A stretch of 64,000 nt of DNA from Streptomyces spiroverticillatus. Its GTDB lineage: Bacteria > Actinomycetota > Actinomycetes > Streptomycetales > Streptomycetaceae. The notes beneath the pieces are model-generated. The model was not told where the DNA came from, did no database searches, and was given only the letters and a program-made list of their open reading frames with translations. The stretch lies in assembly GCA_014650415.1 (NCBI GenBank), contig BMUX01000020.1, positions 263 through 64,262 of the forward strand, written 5' to 3'. The translations under genes were made by a program, and so were the position numbers. Of this stretch, positions 48,982-57,684 are shown in pieces. Position 1 is the first letter of the stretch, and every line of letters begins with the position of its first letter.

Positions 48982-51246
48982 TCACCCCACAACAGAAATC
49001 CGCCCCTCCCACAGTTCCCCGATCCGCGCCGCCGACGTCCCGATCCCGCTTGGCCCGAGCCACCCGGGCCGCACGGGCGGCACGGGCGGCACGGGCGGTA
49101 CCGGCGGCGCGTGGTGACGTACAAGATCCGCCTCCCGGTAGCGCGCGCAGCCCTCGTGCCAGGTCAGAATCCCCGACAGCCAGTTCTTCAATTCCTCGGC
49201 GTAGTGCATCAGCACCCCGCGCTGCGCCGCGTCGAGGCCGAATTCCTCGCACAGTTCGGGAATCTCCCCGCTCAGCACGTGCTGGAATTCGGCCATGCGC
49301 GCCTTCATCAGATCGACGACGACATCCCGCGCCTGTTCGATCCCGCACTGAAGGAAGTGCTGCACGACCAGCACCCCGTTGTGCATTTCCCCCTCGAATT
49401 CGATCTCCTTCTGGTACGAGTACAGGTCGTTCATCAGGGCCGCGTAGTCCATCGCCGCCCGCTCCATCGTCAGGAACGGCCGCGACCGGTAGATCTCCGG
49501 CGGCAGCGTGTTCCCGTGCGAAAGCCGCGAGAGGCTCATGGTCAGGTCCGAGCCGAAGGTGAACCGGCGCATCTCGAAGTAGTCGACCGGGTCGGGCACC
49601 CGGTCCTGCGCCTGGTTGGCCAGCTCCCACAGCCAGCTCGCCGTCATGTCCCCGACGGCCTTGCGGAACTTCCTGCGGGCCGCTGGCGCCATCGGGCCCG
49701 CCGTCCGCCGCCACAGATCGGCCAGCCCCCGCTCCAGCGGAGTCACCGGCACCTCCACCGGCGCACCCTCCAGCGGCATGAACAGCGCCAGCCGGTCGTT
49801 GGCCGCCTTCGCCCCGGCGAGGTCCAGCGTCCGCCCGTACAGGACGGGGAAGAGGTCGTCCCCGTACGTCCCCCACGCCAGCCACCCGGAGGTGAGGTCC
49901 AATTCGGCGAGAGTGGCGTCGGGATGGATGCCGGCCGAGCACAGTGCCAGGTCGTATGCCCGGATCTTCTCCTCGTTCCAGACCCCCGAGCCCGGCAGCC
50001 CCGGCAGCTCGTCGAGGATGCCCATCGCCTCGGCCCAGACCACCACGTTCTCCCGCGAGGCCTCCAGATACGGGCTGAGCCGTGTCTCGTACGGCATCCC
50101 CAGATCCGGAATCTCCAGGTGGCCCACCTTCTCGAACCGGTGCACCGCCACGTTCTTCAGCCGCGCCGGGATGCCGATCGCCAGCGACGCCAGCAGCTGC
50201 GAGGCCGCCGTCCCGAGCCCCTGGGGGCCGCCCAGCCCGTACGCCTCGGACGGCCCCCCGCCGTTCATGTACCGGCTGGAGCGCATGTGCCACTCGTGGC
50301 CGCCGGCCTGCCAGTCCTGGAGCCCCTTGACGTACGCGAGGACGTCGAGCCGCTCCTGGGGCCCGATGCCGAACTCCGCGAACAACGGCTCAAGCTCCGT
50401 GAAGACGGTCGTCTCGAACTGCTGGAGCCGTGAGGTGAGCAGGTCGTTGACGTGCTCGGCGGCCTGCTGGGTGGGGCAGTCGAGGAAGGTCTCCATGACC
50501 AGGACGCCGTTGGACAGTTCGCCCTCGTCGAGGATCTCCCTCTCGTACGAGAAGAGGTCGTTCCGCAGGTGCACCCCGTCCGAGAACGCGTCCCGCAGCA
50601 CGCACATCGGCCGCGACGCGGCGATCACGTCCGGGACCTCGGCGTTCGCCACGTACTCCACGAGCCCCGCCGACCACGGCGCGCCGCCCACCTTGCGGCG
50701 CATCTCGATGTACTCGATGGGGTTGGAGATCCGCCCCTCGCTGATGTTCATCAGCTCCCACATCGACTCTTCGAGGAGGTGCTCGGTGGAGACCGCGAAC
50801 CGGTGCCGCCACGCCTCGGACATCGACGGGCAGGTCCGCCGCCACAGGTCGGCGAGCCCCGCCTCCACCGCGTTCGTCGGCTCGGGCATTTCCGCGCCCG
50901 ACGCGACGGGCATGAACATCGGCAGCCGGTCCAGGTACGCCTTCGCGCCGCGCATGTCGGGGCTGCGCTTGTACAGCTCCACGAAGTGGTCGTCGAAGAA
51001 GAACACCCACACGTACCAGTCGGTGACCAGCGCCAACTGCTCGGCCGTGCAGTCGGGATGGGTGTACGCGCACAGCAACGCGTAGTCGTGGCTGTCGAAG
51101 TCGTGCTCGTCCCAGATGTCCGAGCCTTCGATCATGACCATCTCGCGGGCCCACTCCTTGGAGTGCGTGCGCGCGTGCTCCAGGTGCGGATTGAGCCGGG
51201 CCGGATACGGCATGTAGAACTCGGGCAGCGTGAAGGGCTGGGGCAT
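48982..51246 (-). CDS. geoA: geosmin synthase (germacradienol/geosmin synthase)
   Basis: A 754-residue bifunctional terpene cyclase making geosmin from farnesyl diphosphate. The N-terminal domain turns FPP into germacradienol and has the metal motifs DDHFVE and NDLFSYERE. The C-terminal domain, which cuts germacradienol to geosmin plus acetone, has GDDLFPV and NDLYSYQKE. Length and layout match Streptomyces geosmin synthases. The C-terminal motif reads DDLFP, where I recall DDYYP in S. coelicolor. The tail holds a PPV repeat. The start MPQPFTLPEFYMPYPARL is diagnostic. It is transcribed alone after the acylase terminator. Confidence 0.96.
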   Translation of the reverse strand: MPQPFTLPEFYMPYPARLNPHLEHARTHSKEWAREMVMIEGSDIWDEHDFDSHDYALLCAYTHPDCTAEQLALVTDWYVWVFFFDDHFVELYKRSPDMRGAKAYLDRLPMFMPVASGAEMPEPTNAVEAGLADLWRRTCPSMSEAWRHRFAVSTEHLLEESMWELMNISEGRISNPIEYIEMRRKVGGAPWSAGLVEYVANAEVPDVIAASRPMCVLRDAFSDGVHLRNDLFSYEREILDEGELSNGVLVMETFLDCPTQQAAEHVNDLLTSRLQQFETTVFTELEPLFAEFGIGPQERLDVLAYVKGLQDWQAGGHEWHMRSSRYMNGGGPSEAYGLGGPQGLGTAASQLLASLAIGIPARLKNVAVHRFEKVGHLEIPDLGMPYETRLSPYLEASRENVVVWAEAMGILDELPGLPGSGVWNEEKIRAYDLALCSAGIHPDATLAELDLTSGWLAWGTYGDDLFPVLYGRTLDLAGAKAANDRLALFMPLEGAPVEVPVTPLERGLADLWRRTAGPMAPAARRKFRKAVGDMTASWLWELANQAQDRVPDPVDYFEMRRFTFGSDLTMSLSRLSHGNTLPPEIYRSRPFLTMERAAMDYAALMNDLYSYQKEIEFEGEMHNGVLVVQHFLQCGIEQARDVVVDLMKARMAEFQHVLSGEIPELCEEFGLDAAQRGVLMHYAEELKNWLSGILTWHEGCARYREADLVRHHAPPVPPVPPVPPVRPGWLGPSGIGTSAARIGELWEGRISVVG

Positions 51247-51317
51247 GGTTCGGGGGGCGCCTTCCGGTACGACAGCGGACCGCTTCACGCTAGGCATGCG
51301 GGAGGAAAAACGATCCT

Positions 51318-51363
51318 GGCCCCGGGCGATCACCTCCGAAGTGGTGAATCTTCGCCCGGGGCC
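51318..51363 (-). terminator. terminator after the acylase gene with T-run
   Basis: GGCCCCGGGCGA (51318-51329) pairs with TCGCCCGGGGCC (51352-51363), with an inner TCACC/GGTGA pairing. On the minus strand the stem is followed by GTTTTT, making a textbook intrinsic terminator between the acylase and geosmin synthase genes. Confidence 0.88.
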
Positions 51364-51443
51364 GATTAACGATCTTGCTGGCGGTGAAGCGGCCCGCACA
51401 GCCGGTGCGGAAGGCCGCTCAGCCGGCCGGTGCGCAATCCCGC

Positions 51444-53852
51444 TCAGCGCTCCCTCGCCCACACCACCTTCAGCTTCGGCGAGGTCAGGATGTCCCACTC
51501 GCAGAACCGCGAGCCCACCCACTTCTCGCCCGCGTACAGCTCGGTCTGGTCGCGGTAGTAGGGGGAGTTGGGGTTCGAGGACTGGCTGTACGTCAGCAGG
51601 GTCTTGGCCACCGGGCAGGGACCCCCGTTCCAGCCGACCGCCTGGATGTAGCTCGACCCGGTGGTCACCTCCGTGTAGCCGCCGCCCGCCGCGTTCCAGA
51701 CCGGCTCGACCTTGTTCCACACGCCCAGCGACTCGGTGCCGCCGTGGATCGGGATGCGCTTGCCGTTCCGTACGACGAACTGGTGCTGCCCGAGCGGCGC
51801 GTCCAGGGCGATGCCCGCCGCCTGCAACTCCGCCACCGCGCCCTTGAGGGCCGCCGCGAAACCGGGGGCCGCCGTGTTCAGCCCGCGCGGAGTACGTACC
51901 GGATCGGCCGCGTCGAACGGCGTCTTCCACAGCGTCGCCCCCGGCACGGACGACACCAGCGCCCGCCAGAACCGGTCGAAGAGCAGCGCGCCCCGGCTCC
52001 CGGTGTCCATCTTCCGGTCCCATGCCTTCAACACACTGCAAGCAGAGCCGAGTTGAAGCTCCTCGCACCCCTTCACGACCTCGTCCACCGTCAGGTCCGC
52101 GGCCGGAACCCGGTTGGCGAACTGCTGCTTCTGGAGGTCGGCGACCGTCAGCCGCCCCTTCTTCGCCATCGCCGCCGCGTCCTCGACCGCGCCTCGGGTG
52201 CGCATCGAACGCTGCGTGCCGACGTTCCCGAAGACCCGCTCGTACCCGGTGATCGGCCGGTCCGTATTGGCAAGCCAGGCACTGTCGTTGGAGTTCTCCG
52301 CGTACGGGGCGTTCTTCAGGGTCGGCATCTTCGACGGGCCGAAGATGCCGGGCTCGACCGCGTCCTTGTCGCTGCCCAGCGCGCAGTCCGTCCGCGAACC
52401 GTCCAGGATCGCCAGACCCGACGCGGGGTACGTGACCTTGCCGAGCGGTGCCGAGCAGCGCTGCGCCAGCTCGTCGGTGATGCGCGGCAGCACCTGCGAC
52501 TGCGTGAACAGCGAGCCGCCCGAGGAGTCGGAGGCGATCGTGTTCACCCACGGCAGGCCCTGCGTACGGCGCAGCGACTCCTGAATGCCCGTCACGTCCC
52601 GTGCCTTGCTGAATCCGAGCGCGGTGTCCCCGGCGCGCAGGTTCGTGGCGTTCGGGTCGTTCAGCGCGTACGCCGTCGTGGCCGTCCAGGGCAGCGGGAG
52701 CTGGGCGCCGAGCCCGGTGACGACGGGTCCGTACCGGGTCCACCACTGGGTGCGGGTGACCGGCTGACCGCCCTTGACCTGCACGGTCACGGTCCGCTTG
52801 GTCATCGCCTCCCGCTTGCCGTCCACGACGTACACCGTCGGATCGTCCGGGGCGAGCGTGAGCTGATGGAGGTTCATGGTGGTGCCGGTGGCGACCGTGT
52901 GGCTCCAGGCGATGCGCGCCGTGTGCCCGATCGACACCGTCGCCGACCCGACCAACGAGCCGCCCATGACGTTGAGTTCACCCGGAATGGTCTGCTGCGA
53001 CTGCCAGAAGCGGCGACCGCCCGACCACGGGTAGTGCGGGTTGCCGAGCAGCAGCCCCCGCTTGTTCGCCGTCGAACTCCCGCTGAAGGCAACGGCGTTG
53101 GACCCCATCGCCGCGTCCGAGGTGTCGAAGAACTTCCGTGCGGCCTCCGCCGGGTCCTCCGTGGTCCTTCCGGTACGAGGTCCGGTGGCGCCCGGCGGCT
53201 GGGCGGCCGTGATGCCGTCCGCGCCCCGCCCCTGCCCGCCCAGCACCGAGAACGCGTAGTTCAGGTGCTGCACGTCGGACAGCGACACCGGCCGCAGCCA
53301 CTCGGCGCCCTTGCAGGCCGGATCGCTGACCCGGTTCTGCTCCAGCCAGGCGTTGAACCCGGCAGTCCAGCCCCGCATCAGCTCCTTCACCTGCGTGCCC
53401 GGCCCCACCGGGGCCGGCCGCGCGGTCAGCTTCGCGACGATGCCCGAGTCCCGAACGCCCTGGAAGAACAGGTCGCTCGCAAGGTTCGTCGACGCCGAGG
53501 ACAGCGAGCCGTCCGGCTTGCCCTCCGCGCCGAAGAAGCGCGAGCGCTCGCCCCGGACGGTCGCGAAGCCGTCGGCCAGCGTGCACACCTGGTCGTTGGC
53601 CTGCGCCCACCCGTTGCCGAAGCCCAGGTTCGCGTAGTCCTTGGCCAGAATGTGTGGAATGCCGTACTCCGTGTACCGGATCAGGGCCGAGAGCCCGCCG
53701 CCCGAGGGCCGCCGCTCCTGGCCTTGGCCGTCGGCGGAGGCCGTCGGGGAGAGCGCGGTGGCCGCGGTGAGCAGGGCGACCGAGGCGACGGTGAGCGAGC
53801 GCGTACGGTGCCGGGCGGCGGAGCGGGATCTCGTACGGGTCCGGAGGGACAA
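51444..53852 (-). CDS. penicillin acylase family protein (AHL/aculeacin acylase-like)
   Basis: An 802-residue secreted Ntn-hydrolase precursor. After a signal peptide (SLTVASVALLTAATALSPTA) comes an alpha part, then the self-cleavage site AAMG-SNAVAFSG, whose Ser251 becomes the catalytic N-terminal nucleophile of the beta chain. The length and the GSN site resemble aculeacin A and cyclic-lipopeptide acylases and Streptomyces AhlM, which cleave long acyl chains from lipopeptides or acyl-homoserine lactones. A TTG start at 53852 is chosen because GGGAGG lies 4 nt upstream. Promoter palindrome upstream; substrate inferred only from family. Confidence 0.85.
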   Translation of the reverse strand: MSLRTRTRSRSAARHRTRSLTVASVALLTAATALSPTASADGQGQERRPSGGGLSALIRYTEYGIPHILAKDYANLGFGNGWAQANDQVCTLADGFATVRGERSRFFGAEGKPDGSLSSASTNLASDLFFQGVRDSGIVAKLTARPAPVGPGTQVKELMRGWTAGFNAWLEQNRVSDPACKGAEWLRPVSLSDVQHLNYAFSVLGGQGRGADGITAAQPPGATGPRTGRTTEDPAEAARKFFDTSDAAMGSNAVAFSGSSTANKRGLLLGNPHYPWSGGRRFWQSQQTIPGELNVMGGSLVGSATVSIGHTARIAWSHTVATGTTMNLHQLTLAPDDPTVYVVDGKREAMTKRTVTVQVKGGQPVTRTQWWTRYGPVVTGLGAQLPLPWTATTAYALNDPNATNLRAGDTALGFSKARDVTGIQESLRRTQGLPWVNTIASDSSGGSLFTQSQVLPRITDELAQRCSAPLGKVTYPASGLAILDGSRTDCALGSDKDAVEPGIFGPSKMPTLKNAPYAENSNDSAWLANTDRPITGYERVFGNVGTQRSMRTRGAVEDAAAMAKKGRLTVADLQKQQFANRVPAADLTVDEVVKGCEELQLGSACSVLKAWDRKMDTGSRGALLFDRFWRALVSSVPGATLWKTPFDAADPVRTPRGLNTAAPGFAAALKGAVAELQAAGIALDAPLGQHQFVVRNGKRIPIHGGTESLGVWNKVEPVWNAAGGGYTEVTTGSSYIQAVGWNGGPCPVAKTLLTYSQSSNPNSPYYRDQTELYAGEKWVGSRFCEWDILTSPKLKVVWARER

Positions 53853-53925
53853 CGTGCCTCCCAACAAGGCGTCGCAACACGGGAGTTGCGAAAGGTGACC
53901 GAGATGTCACAGGCCACTCAGCCAT

Positions 53926-53937
53926 TACCGGCCGGTA
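53926..53937. promoter_or_regulatory. 12-bp perfect palindrome in a divergent promoter
   Basis: TACCGGCCGGTA lies between the acylase gene (minus) and the acyl-CoA ligase gene (plus), suited to a TetR-type regulator controlling both directions. Confidence 0.5.
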
Positions 53938-54013
53938 CCTGTCAACATCCCGTCCGGTATGCGGCTGCTTCGTTTCCCTTGATTTGCCGCGCGAGGCACC
54001 GCAGGATCACGCC

Positions 54014-55558
54014 ATGACGACACCAGGGACCCCCGGCCACCAGCCCGGCCGCCTGTCCGACCGGCTGGACGGCCTCCTCGACAGTACGGTCGACGGAGTA
54101 CTGCGCGCCTCCGCCCGCCGCGCCCCCGACCGCACGGCCCTGCACTACCGGGACCGCTCCTGGACGTACGCCGCACTCGACGCGGCCGTCAGCACCGCCG
54201 CCGCCCACCTGCGCACCGCGCGCGGCCTCGCCGAGGGCGACCGGGTGGCGACGTACGGGCACAACTCGGACGCGTACCTCATCGCCTACCTGGCCTGCGC
54301 CCGCGCCGGGCTGATCCACGTCCCCGTCAACCAGAACCTCACCGGCGCGGACCTGACGTACATCCTGCGCCAGTCCGGCAGTTCCCTCGTACTGGCCGAC
54401 CCGGACCTCGCCGTGCGCGTCCCCGAGGGCTTCGCGGTGCAGCCGCTGCGGGACGCGCCGGACTCGTTCCTCGACGCGCTGAAAGAACCCGTCCCGTACG
54501 AGCCGGACGGCAATCCGCTCGCGCCCGTGCAGCTCCTCTACACCTCGGGGACCACCGCCGACCCCAAGGGCGCGATCATGACGCACCGCGCCCTGGTGCA
54601 CGAATACGCCAGCGCCGTCGAGGCGTTGGACCTCGCCGACACGGACCGGCCGGTCCACGCCCTGCCGCTCTACCACTCGGCCCAGATGCACGTCTTCCTC
54701 CTCCCGTACCTCGCGGTCGGCGCGGAGAACACCCTCCTCGACGGGCCGGACGCGGGCACGCTCTTCGACCTGGTCGAGGCGGGCCGCGCGGACAGCTTCT
54801 TCGCACCGCCGACCGTGTGGATCTCCATCGCCAACCACCCCGACTTCGCGACCCGCTCCCTCGACGGCCTGCGCAAGGCCTTCTACGGGGCGTCGATCAT
54901 GCCGGTCCCCGTCCTGGAACGCCTGCGCGCCCGCCTCCCCGACCTCGCCTTCTACAACTGCTTCGGCCAGAGCGAGATCGGCCCGCTGGCCACCGTGCTG
55001 CGCCCGGAGGAGCACGAGGGCCGGATGGACTCCTGCGGGCGACCCGTCCGGCACGTCGAGGCACGCATCCTCGACGAGAAGGGCGCGGAGGTCCCGGACG
55101 GCACGGCGGGCGAGATCGCCTACCGCTCGCCCCAACTCTGCCTCGGTTACTGGGGGACGGACGACCAGGACCTCTTCGCAGACGGCTGGTTCCGCTCGGG
55201 CGACCTGGCGGTGCGCGACGCCGAGGGCTACTTCACGATCGTCGACCGGGTGAAGGACGTCATCAACTCCGGGGGAGTGCTGGTCGCCTCCCGGCAGGTC
55301 GAGGACGCCCTCTACACCCACCCCGCCGTCGCCGAGGCGGCCGTGATCGGCCTGCCCGACGAACGCTGGATCGAAGCCGTCACGGCCGTCGTCGTCCCGC
55401 GCGACGCCTCCCTGACGGAGGATCAACTCCTGGCCCACGCACGCGAGAAGCTCGCCCACTTCAAGGCGCCGAAGCGCATCGTGTTCGTGGACGAGCTGCC
55501 GCGCAACGCGAGCGGGAAGATCCTCAAGCGGGAACTGCGGGACCGGTTCGCCGGATAG
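54014..55558 (+). CDS. AMP-forming acyl-CoA ligase
   Basis: A 514-residue ANL-superfamily ligase. The ATP-binding P-loop LLYTSGTTADPKG is near 180, the A5 motif is NCFGQSEIGP, the A7/A8 region is GWFRSGDLAVRD plus DRVKDVINSGGVLVAS, and the catalytic Lys is in NASGKILKRELR. The start MTTPGTPGH follows AGGA. Similar proteins are fatty-acid or steroid CoA ligases. It is divergent from the acylase; an acid released by the acylase could be activated here, but that is speculation. It ends 6 bp before the convergent paaK. Confidence 0.9.
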   Translation: MTTPGTPGHQPGRLSDRLDGLLDSTVDGVLRASARRAPDRTALHYRDRSWTYAALDAAVSTAAAHLRTARGLAEGDRVATYGHNSDAYLIAYLACARAGLIHVPVNQNLTGADLTYILRQSGSSLVLADPDLAVRVPEGFAVQPLRDAPDSFLDALKEPVPYEPDGNPLAPVQLLYTSGTTADPKGAIMTHRALVHEYASAVEALDLADTDRPVHALPLYHSAQMHVFLLPYLAVGAENTLLDGPDAGTLFDLVEAGRADSFFAPPTVWISIANHPDFATRSLDGLRKAFYGASIMPVPVLERLRARLPDLAFYNCFGQSEIGPLATVLRPEEHEGRMDSCGRPVRHVEARILDEKGAEVPDGTAGEIAYRSPQLCLGYWGTDDQDLFADGWFRSGDLAVRDAEGYFTIVDRVKDVINSGGVLVASRQVEDALYTHPAVAEAAVIGLPDERWIEAVTAVVVPRDASLTEDQLLAHAREKLAHFKAPKRIVFVDELPRNASGKILKRELRDRFAG

Positions 55559-55564
55559 AGGCGG

Positions 55565-56851
55565 CTACTTCGGGCGGCGGTCGACGATCCGCTTGAACTT
55601 CCCGACCGACCGCTCCAGGGTCTCCGGGTCGACCACCTCGACCCGGGCGGACACCCCAATGCCGTCCTTCACGGCCGCCGCGACCGCCTTCGCGGCGGCC
55701 TCCCGCTCCTCGCCGGTCGCATCCGCCCGCGCCTCGGCCCGTACGGTCAGGCAGTCCATCCGCCCCTCCCGGGTCAGCATCAGCTGGAAGTGCGGGGCGA
55801 GCGCGGATGTACGCAGCACGATCTCCTCCACCTGCGTCGGGAAGAGGTTCACCCCGCGCACGATGACCAGGTCGTCGCTGCGTCCGGTGATCTTCTCCAT
55901 CCGCCGGAAGGCGCGCGCGGTGCCCGGCAGCAGACGGGTGAGGTCCCGGGTCCGGTAGCGGACGATCGGCATGGCCTCCTTGGTCAGCGAGGTGAAGACC
56001 AGCTCCCCCTCCGCACCCTCCGGCAGCACCTCGCCGGTGATCGGGTCGACGATCTCCGGGTAGAAGTGGTCCTCCCAGACGTGCAGCCCGTCCTTGGTCT
56101 CCACGCACTCCTGCGCGACACCGGGCCCGATCACCTCCGACAGCCCGTAGATGTCGACCGCGTCGATCGCGAACCGCTCCTCGATCTCCCGCCGCATCTC
56201 CTGCGTCCACGGCTCCGCCCCGAAGATGCCGACCTTGAGGGAGGTGGAGCGGGGATCGACGCCCTGCCGCTCGAACTCGTCGAGGAGGGTGAGCATGTAC
56301 GAGGGGGTCAGCATGATGATCTCGGGCCTGAAGTCCTGGATCAGCTGGACCTGACGGGCCGTCATGCCGCCGGACGCGGGAATGACCGTGCACCCGAGCC
56401 GCTCCGCCCCGTAGTGGGCGCCGAGCCCACCGGTGAACAGGCCGTACCCGTACGCCACATGGACCTTGTGGCCGGGCCGCCCCCCGGCGGCCCGGATGGA
56501 GCGGGCCACCATGTCGGCCCACATCGAGAGGTCGTTCTTGGTGTACCCGACGACGGTCGGGCGGCCCGTGGTGCCGCTGGAGGCGTGCAGCCGGCGGATC
56601 TCGTCCTGCGGCACGGCGAACATCCCGAAGGGGTAGTTCTCCCGCAGATCGGCCTTGGTGGTGAACGGGAACAGGGCGAGATCGGCGAGCGAACGGCAGT
56701 CCTCGGGCTTCAGCCCCGCCTTGTCGAAGGCGGCCCGGTAGTGCGGCACGTTCGTGTAGGCGTGCTGGAGGCTGCTCTGCAACCGCTCCAGTTGCAGGAC
56801 TTCCAGCTCCTCGCGGCCGAGTCGCTCCGTCGCGTCGAGCAGCGCCTTCAT
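55565..56851 (-). CDS. paaK: phenylacetate-CoA ligase
   Basis: A 428-residue ligase that activates phenylacetate to phenylacetyl-CoA, the entry step of aerobic phenylacetate breakdown. Family motifs include HASSGTTGRPTVVGYTKND, the ATP loop, and YGLSEVIGPGVAQEC, with the C-terminal GVNLFPTQVEEIV. It is at the normal length. The other paa genes are not in the window, so it is a lone copy or the pathway lies elsewhere. A 20-bp perfect inverted repeat 35 bp upstream fits PaaR-type repression. Confidence 0.93.
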   Translation of the reverse strand: MKALLDATERLGREELEVLQLERLQSSLQHAYTNVPHYRAAFDKAGLKPEDCRSLADLALFPFTTKADLRENYPFGMFAVPQDEIRRLHASSGTTGRPTVVGYTKNDLSMWADMVARSIRAAGGRPGHKVHVAYGYGLFTGGLGAHYGAERLGCTVIPASGGMTARQVQLIQDFRPEIIMLTPSYMLTLLDEFERQGVDPRSTSLKVGIFGAEPWTQEMRREIEERFAIDAVDIYGLSEVIGPGVAQECVETKDGLHVWEDHFYPEIVDPITGEVLPEGAEGELVFTSLTKEAMPIVRYRTRDLTRLLPGTARAFRRMEKITGRSDDLVIVRGVNLFPTQVEEIVLRTSALAPHFQLMLTREGRMDCLTVRAEARADATGEEREAAAKAVAAAVKDGIGVSARVEVVDPETLERSVGKFKRIVDRRPK

Positions 56852-56885
56852 GGATCACTCTCCCGTACCGGCATACCCAAAATGG

Positions 56886-56905
56886 ACGACCGATCATTCG
56901 GTCGT
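56886..56905. promoter_or_regulatory. PaaR-like operator before paaK
   Basis: ACGACCGATCATTCGGTCGT is a perfect 8-4-8 inverted repeat 35 bp upstream of the paaK start, as expected for a TetR-type repressor such as PaaR. Confidence 0.65.
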
Positions 56906-57084
56906 GCAGCGTCCGGGGTCAGTAATTCAGGATCGACGGCCATCTGGCAAGGGGTCGTACGGGGCGGAACGACCGACTTCCGGGTGTCCCGCCTCCATGG
57001 GCGAGGCGAAACACCCCAAACTATGGTGTATCGGTAGAAGTAGACCGGCTCACCATCACCGCACCGAGGCAAGGACGGCCAGAA

Positions 57085-57540
57085 ATGCACCAGCCCGTGA
57101 CGCAGCGTCGACTCCGCAGAACCGCAGTGGCCGTCCTGATGGCGGCGGTGGGCGCGGTGGGCCTGTCGGCCTGCAACGACGACCACCCCGCCCCGGCGGT
57201 GACGACCACGGTCACCGCCCCCGCTCCGACCGTCACCGTGACGGCCACGCCGACCCCGACCCCGACCCTGTCCCCGTCTCCGCCCGCCTCCGCGGCGGCG
57301 GCGGGCAAGCCGGACGTGGTCCTCACGGGGGACCCGGAAGCGGCGTCCAAGGAACTGGACCGGCTGAAGGCGACGGGCTGGTGGAACCCCAACAAGATCG
57401 AGTACGCGGACGATCCGGTGACCGCGCTCCAGCAGTTCGACAAGTGGCTGGCGAAGGGGTACGTCGCGCCCGGCGGAGGATGGACGCCGGAGGGGGAGGC
57501 GGCGGTGCAGGCGGCGAACGAGGGCGGGCCGGAAATGTAG
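57085..57540 (+). CDS. putative lipoprotein (151 aa)
   Basis: A signal sequence with lipobox LSAC (Cys30) predicts lipid anchoring on the outer face of the membrane. A Thr/Pro/Val-rich spacer (TVTAPAPTVTVTATPTPTPT) leads to an 80-residue helical domain (DPEAASKELDRLKATGWWNP, then ALQQFDKWLAKGYVAPGGGW). I do not recognise the family. Downstream is a hairpin formed partly by a 15-bp tandem repeat. Confidence 0.8.
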   Translation: MHQPVTQRRLRRTAVAVLMAAVGAVGLSACNDDHPAPAVTTTVTAPAPTVTVTATPTPTPTLSPSPPASAAAAGKPDVVLTGDPEAASKELDRLKATGWWNPNKIEYADDPVTALQQFDKWLAKGYVAPGGGWTPEGEAAVQAANEGGPEM

Positions 57541-57552
57541 CGCTCCGGGGGA

Positions 57553-57597
57553 CGGGCGGGCTCGGATCGGGCGGGTTCGGGCCGGGCGGGCTCGGAT
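57553..57597. repeat. 15-bp tandem repeat after the lipoprotein gene
   Basis: Three units of 15 bp (CGGGCGGGCTCGGAT type) run from 57553 to 57597, just past the stop codon. The first and third are identical. Confidence 0.75.
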
Positions 57598-57629
57598 CGG
57601 ACGGGCCACCACCTTGGCCGCCCGATCCG
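57593..57629. terminator. hairpin after the lipoprotein gene
   Basis: CGGATCGG (57593-57600) pairs with CCGATCCG (57622-57629); inner GGCC words lengthen the stem. Confidence 0.5.
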
Positions 57630-57684
57630 CCCCCTGCGGGGGCCCCGAGGGGAGTTGGGGGCGGGGGCCTGTTTGGATGGGGGG

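Noticed and set aside
53941..53946. TTGACA-like -35 on the minus strand near 53941
   Set aside because: No -10 hexamer lies 16-18 nt downstream, so I did not call it a promoter for the acylase.
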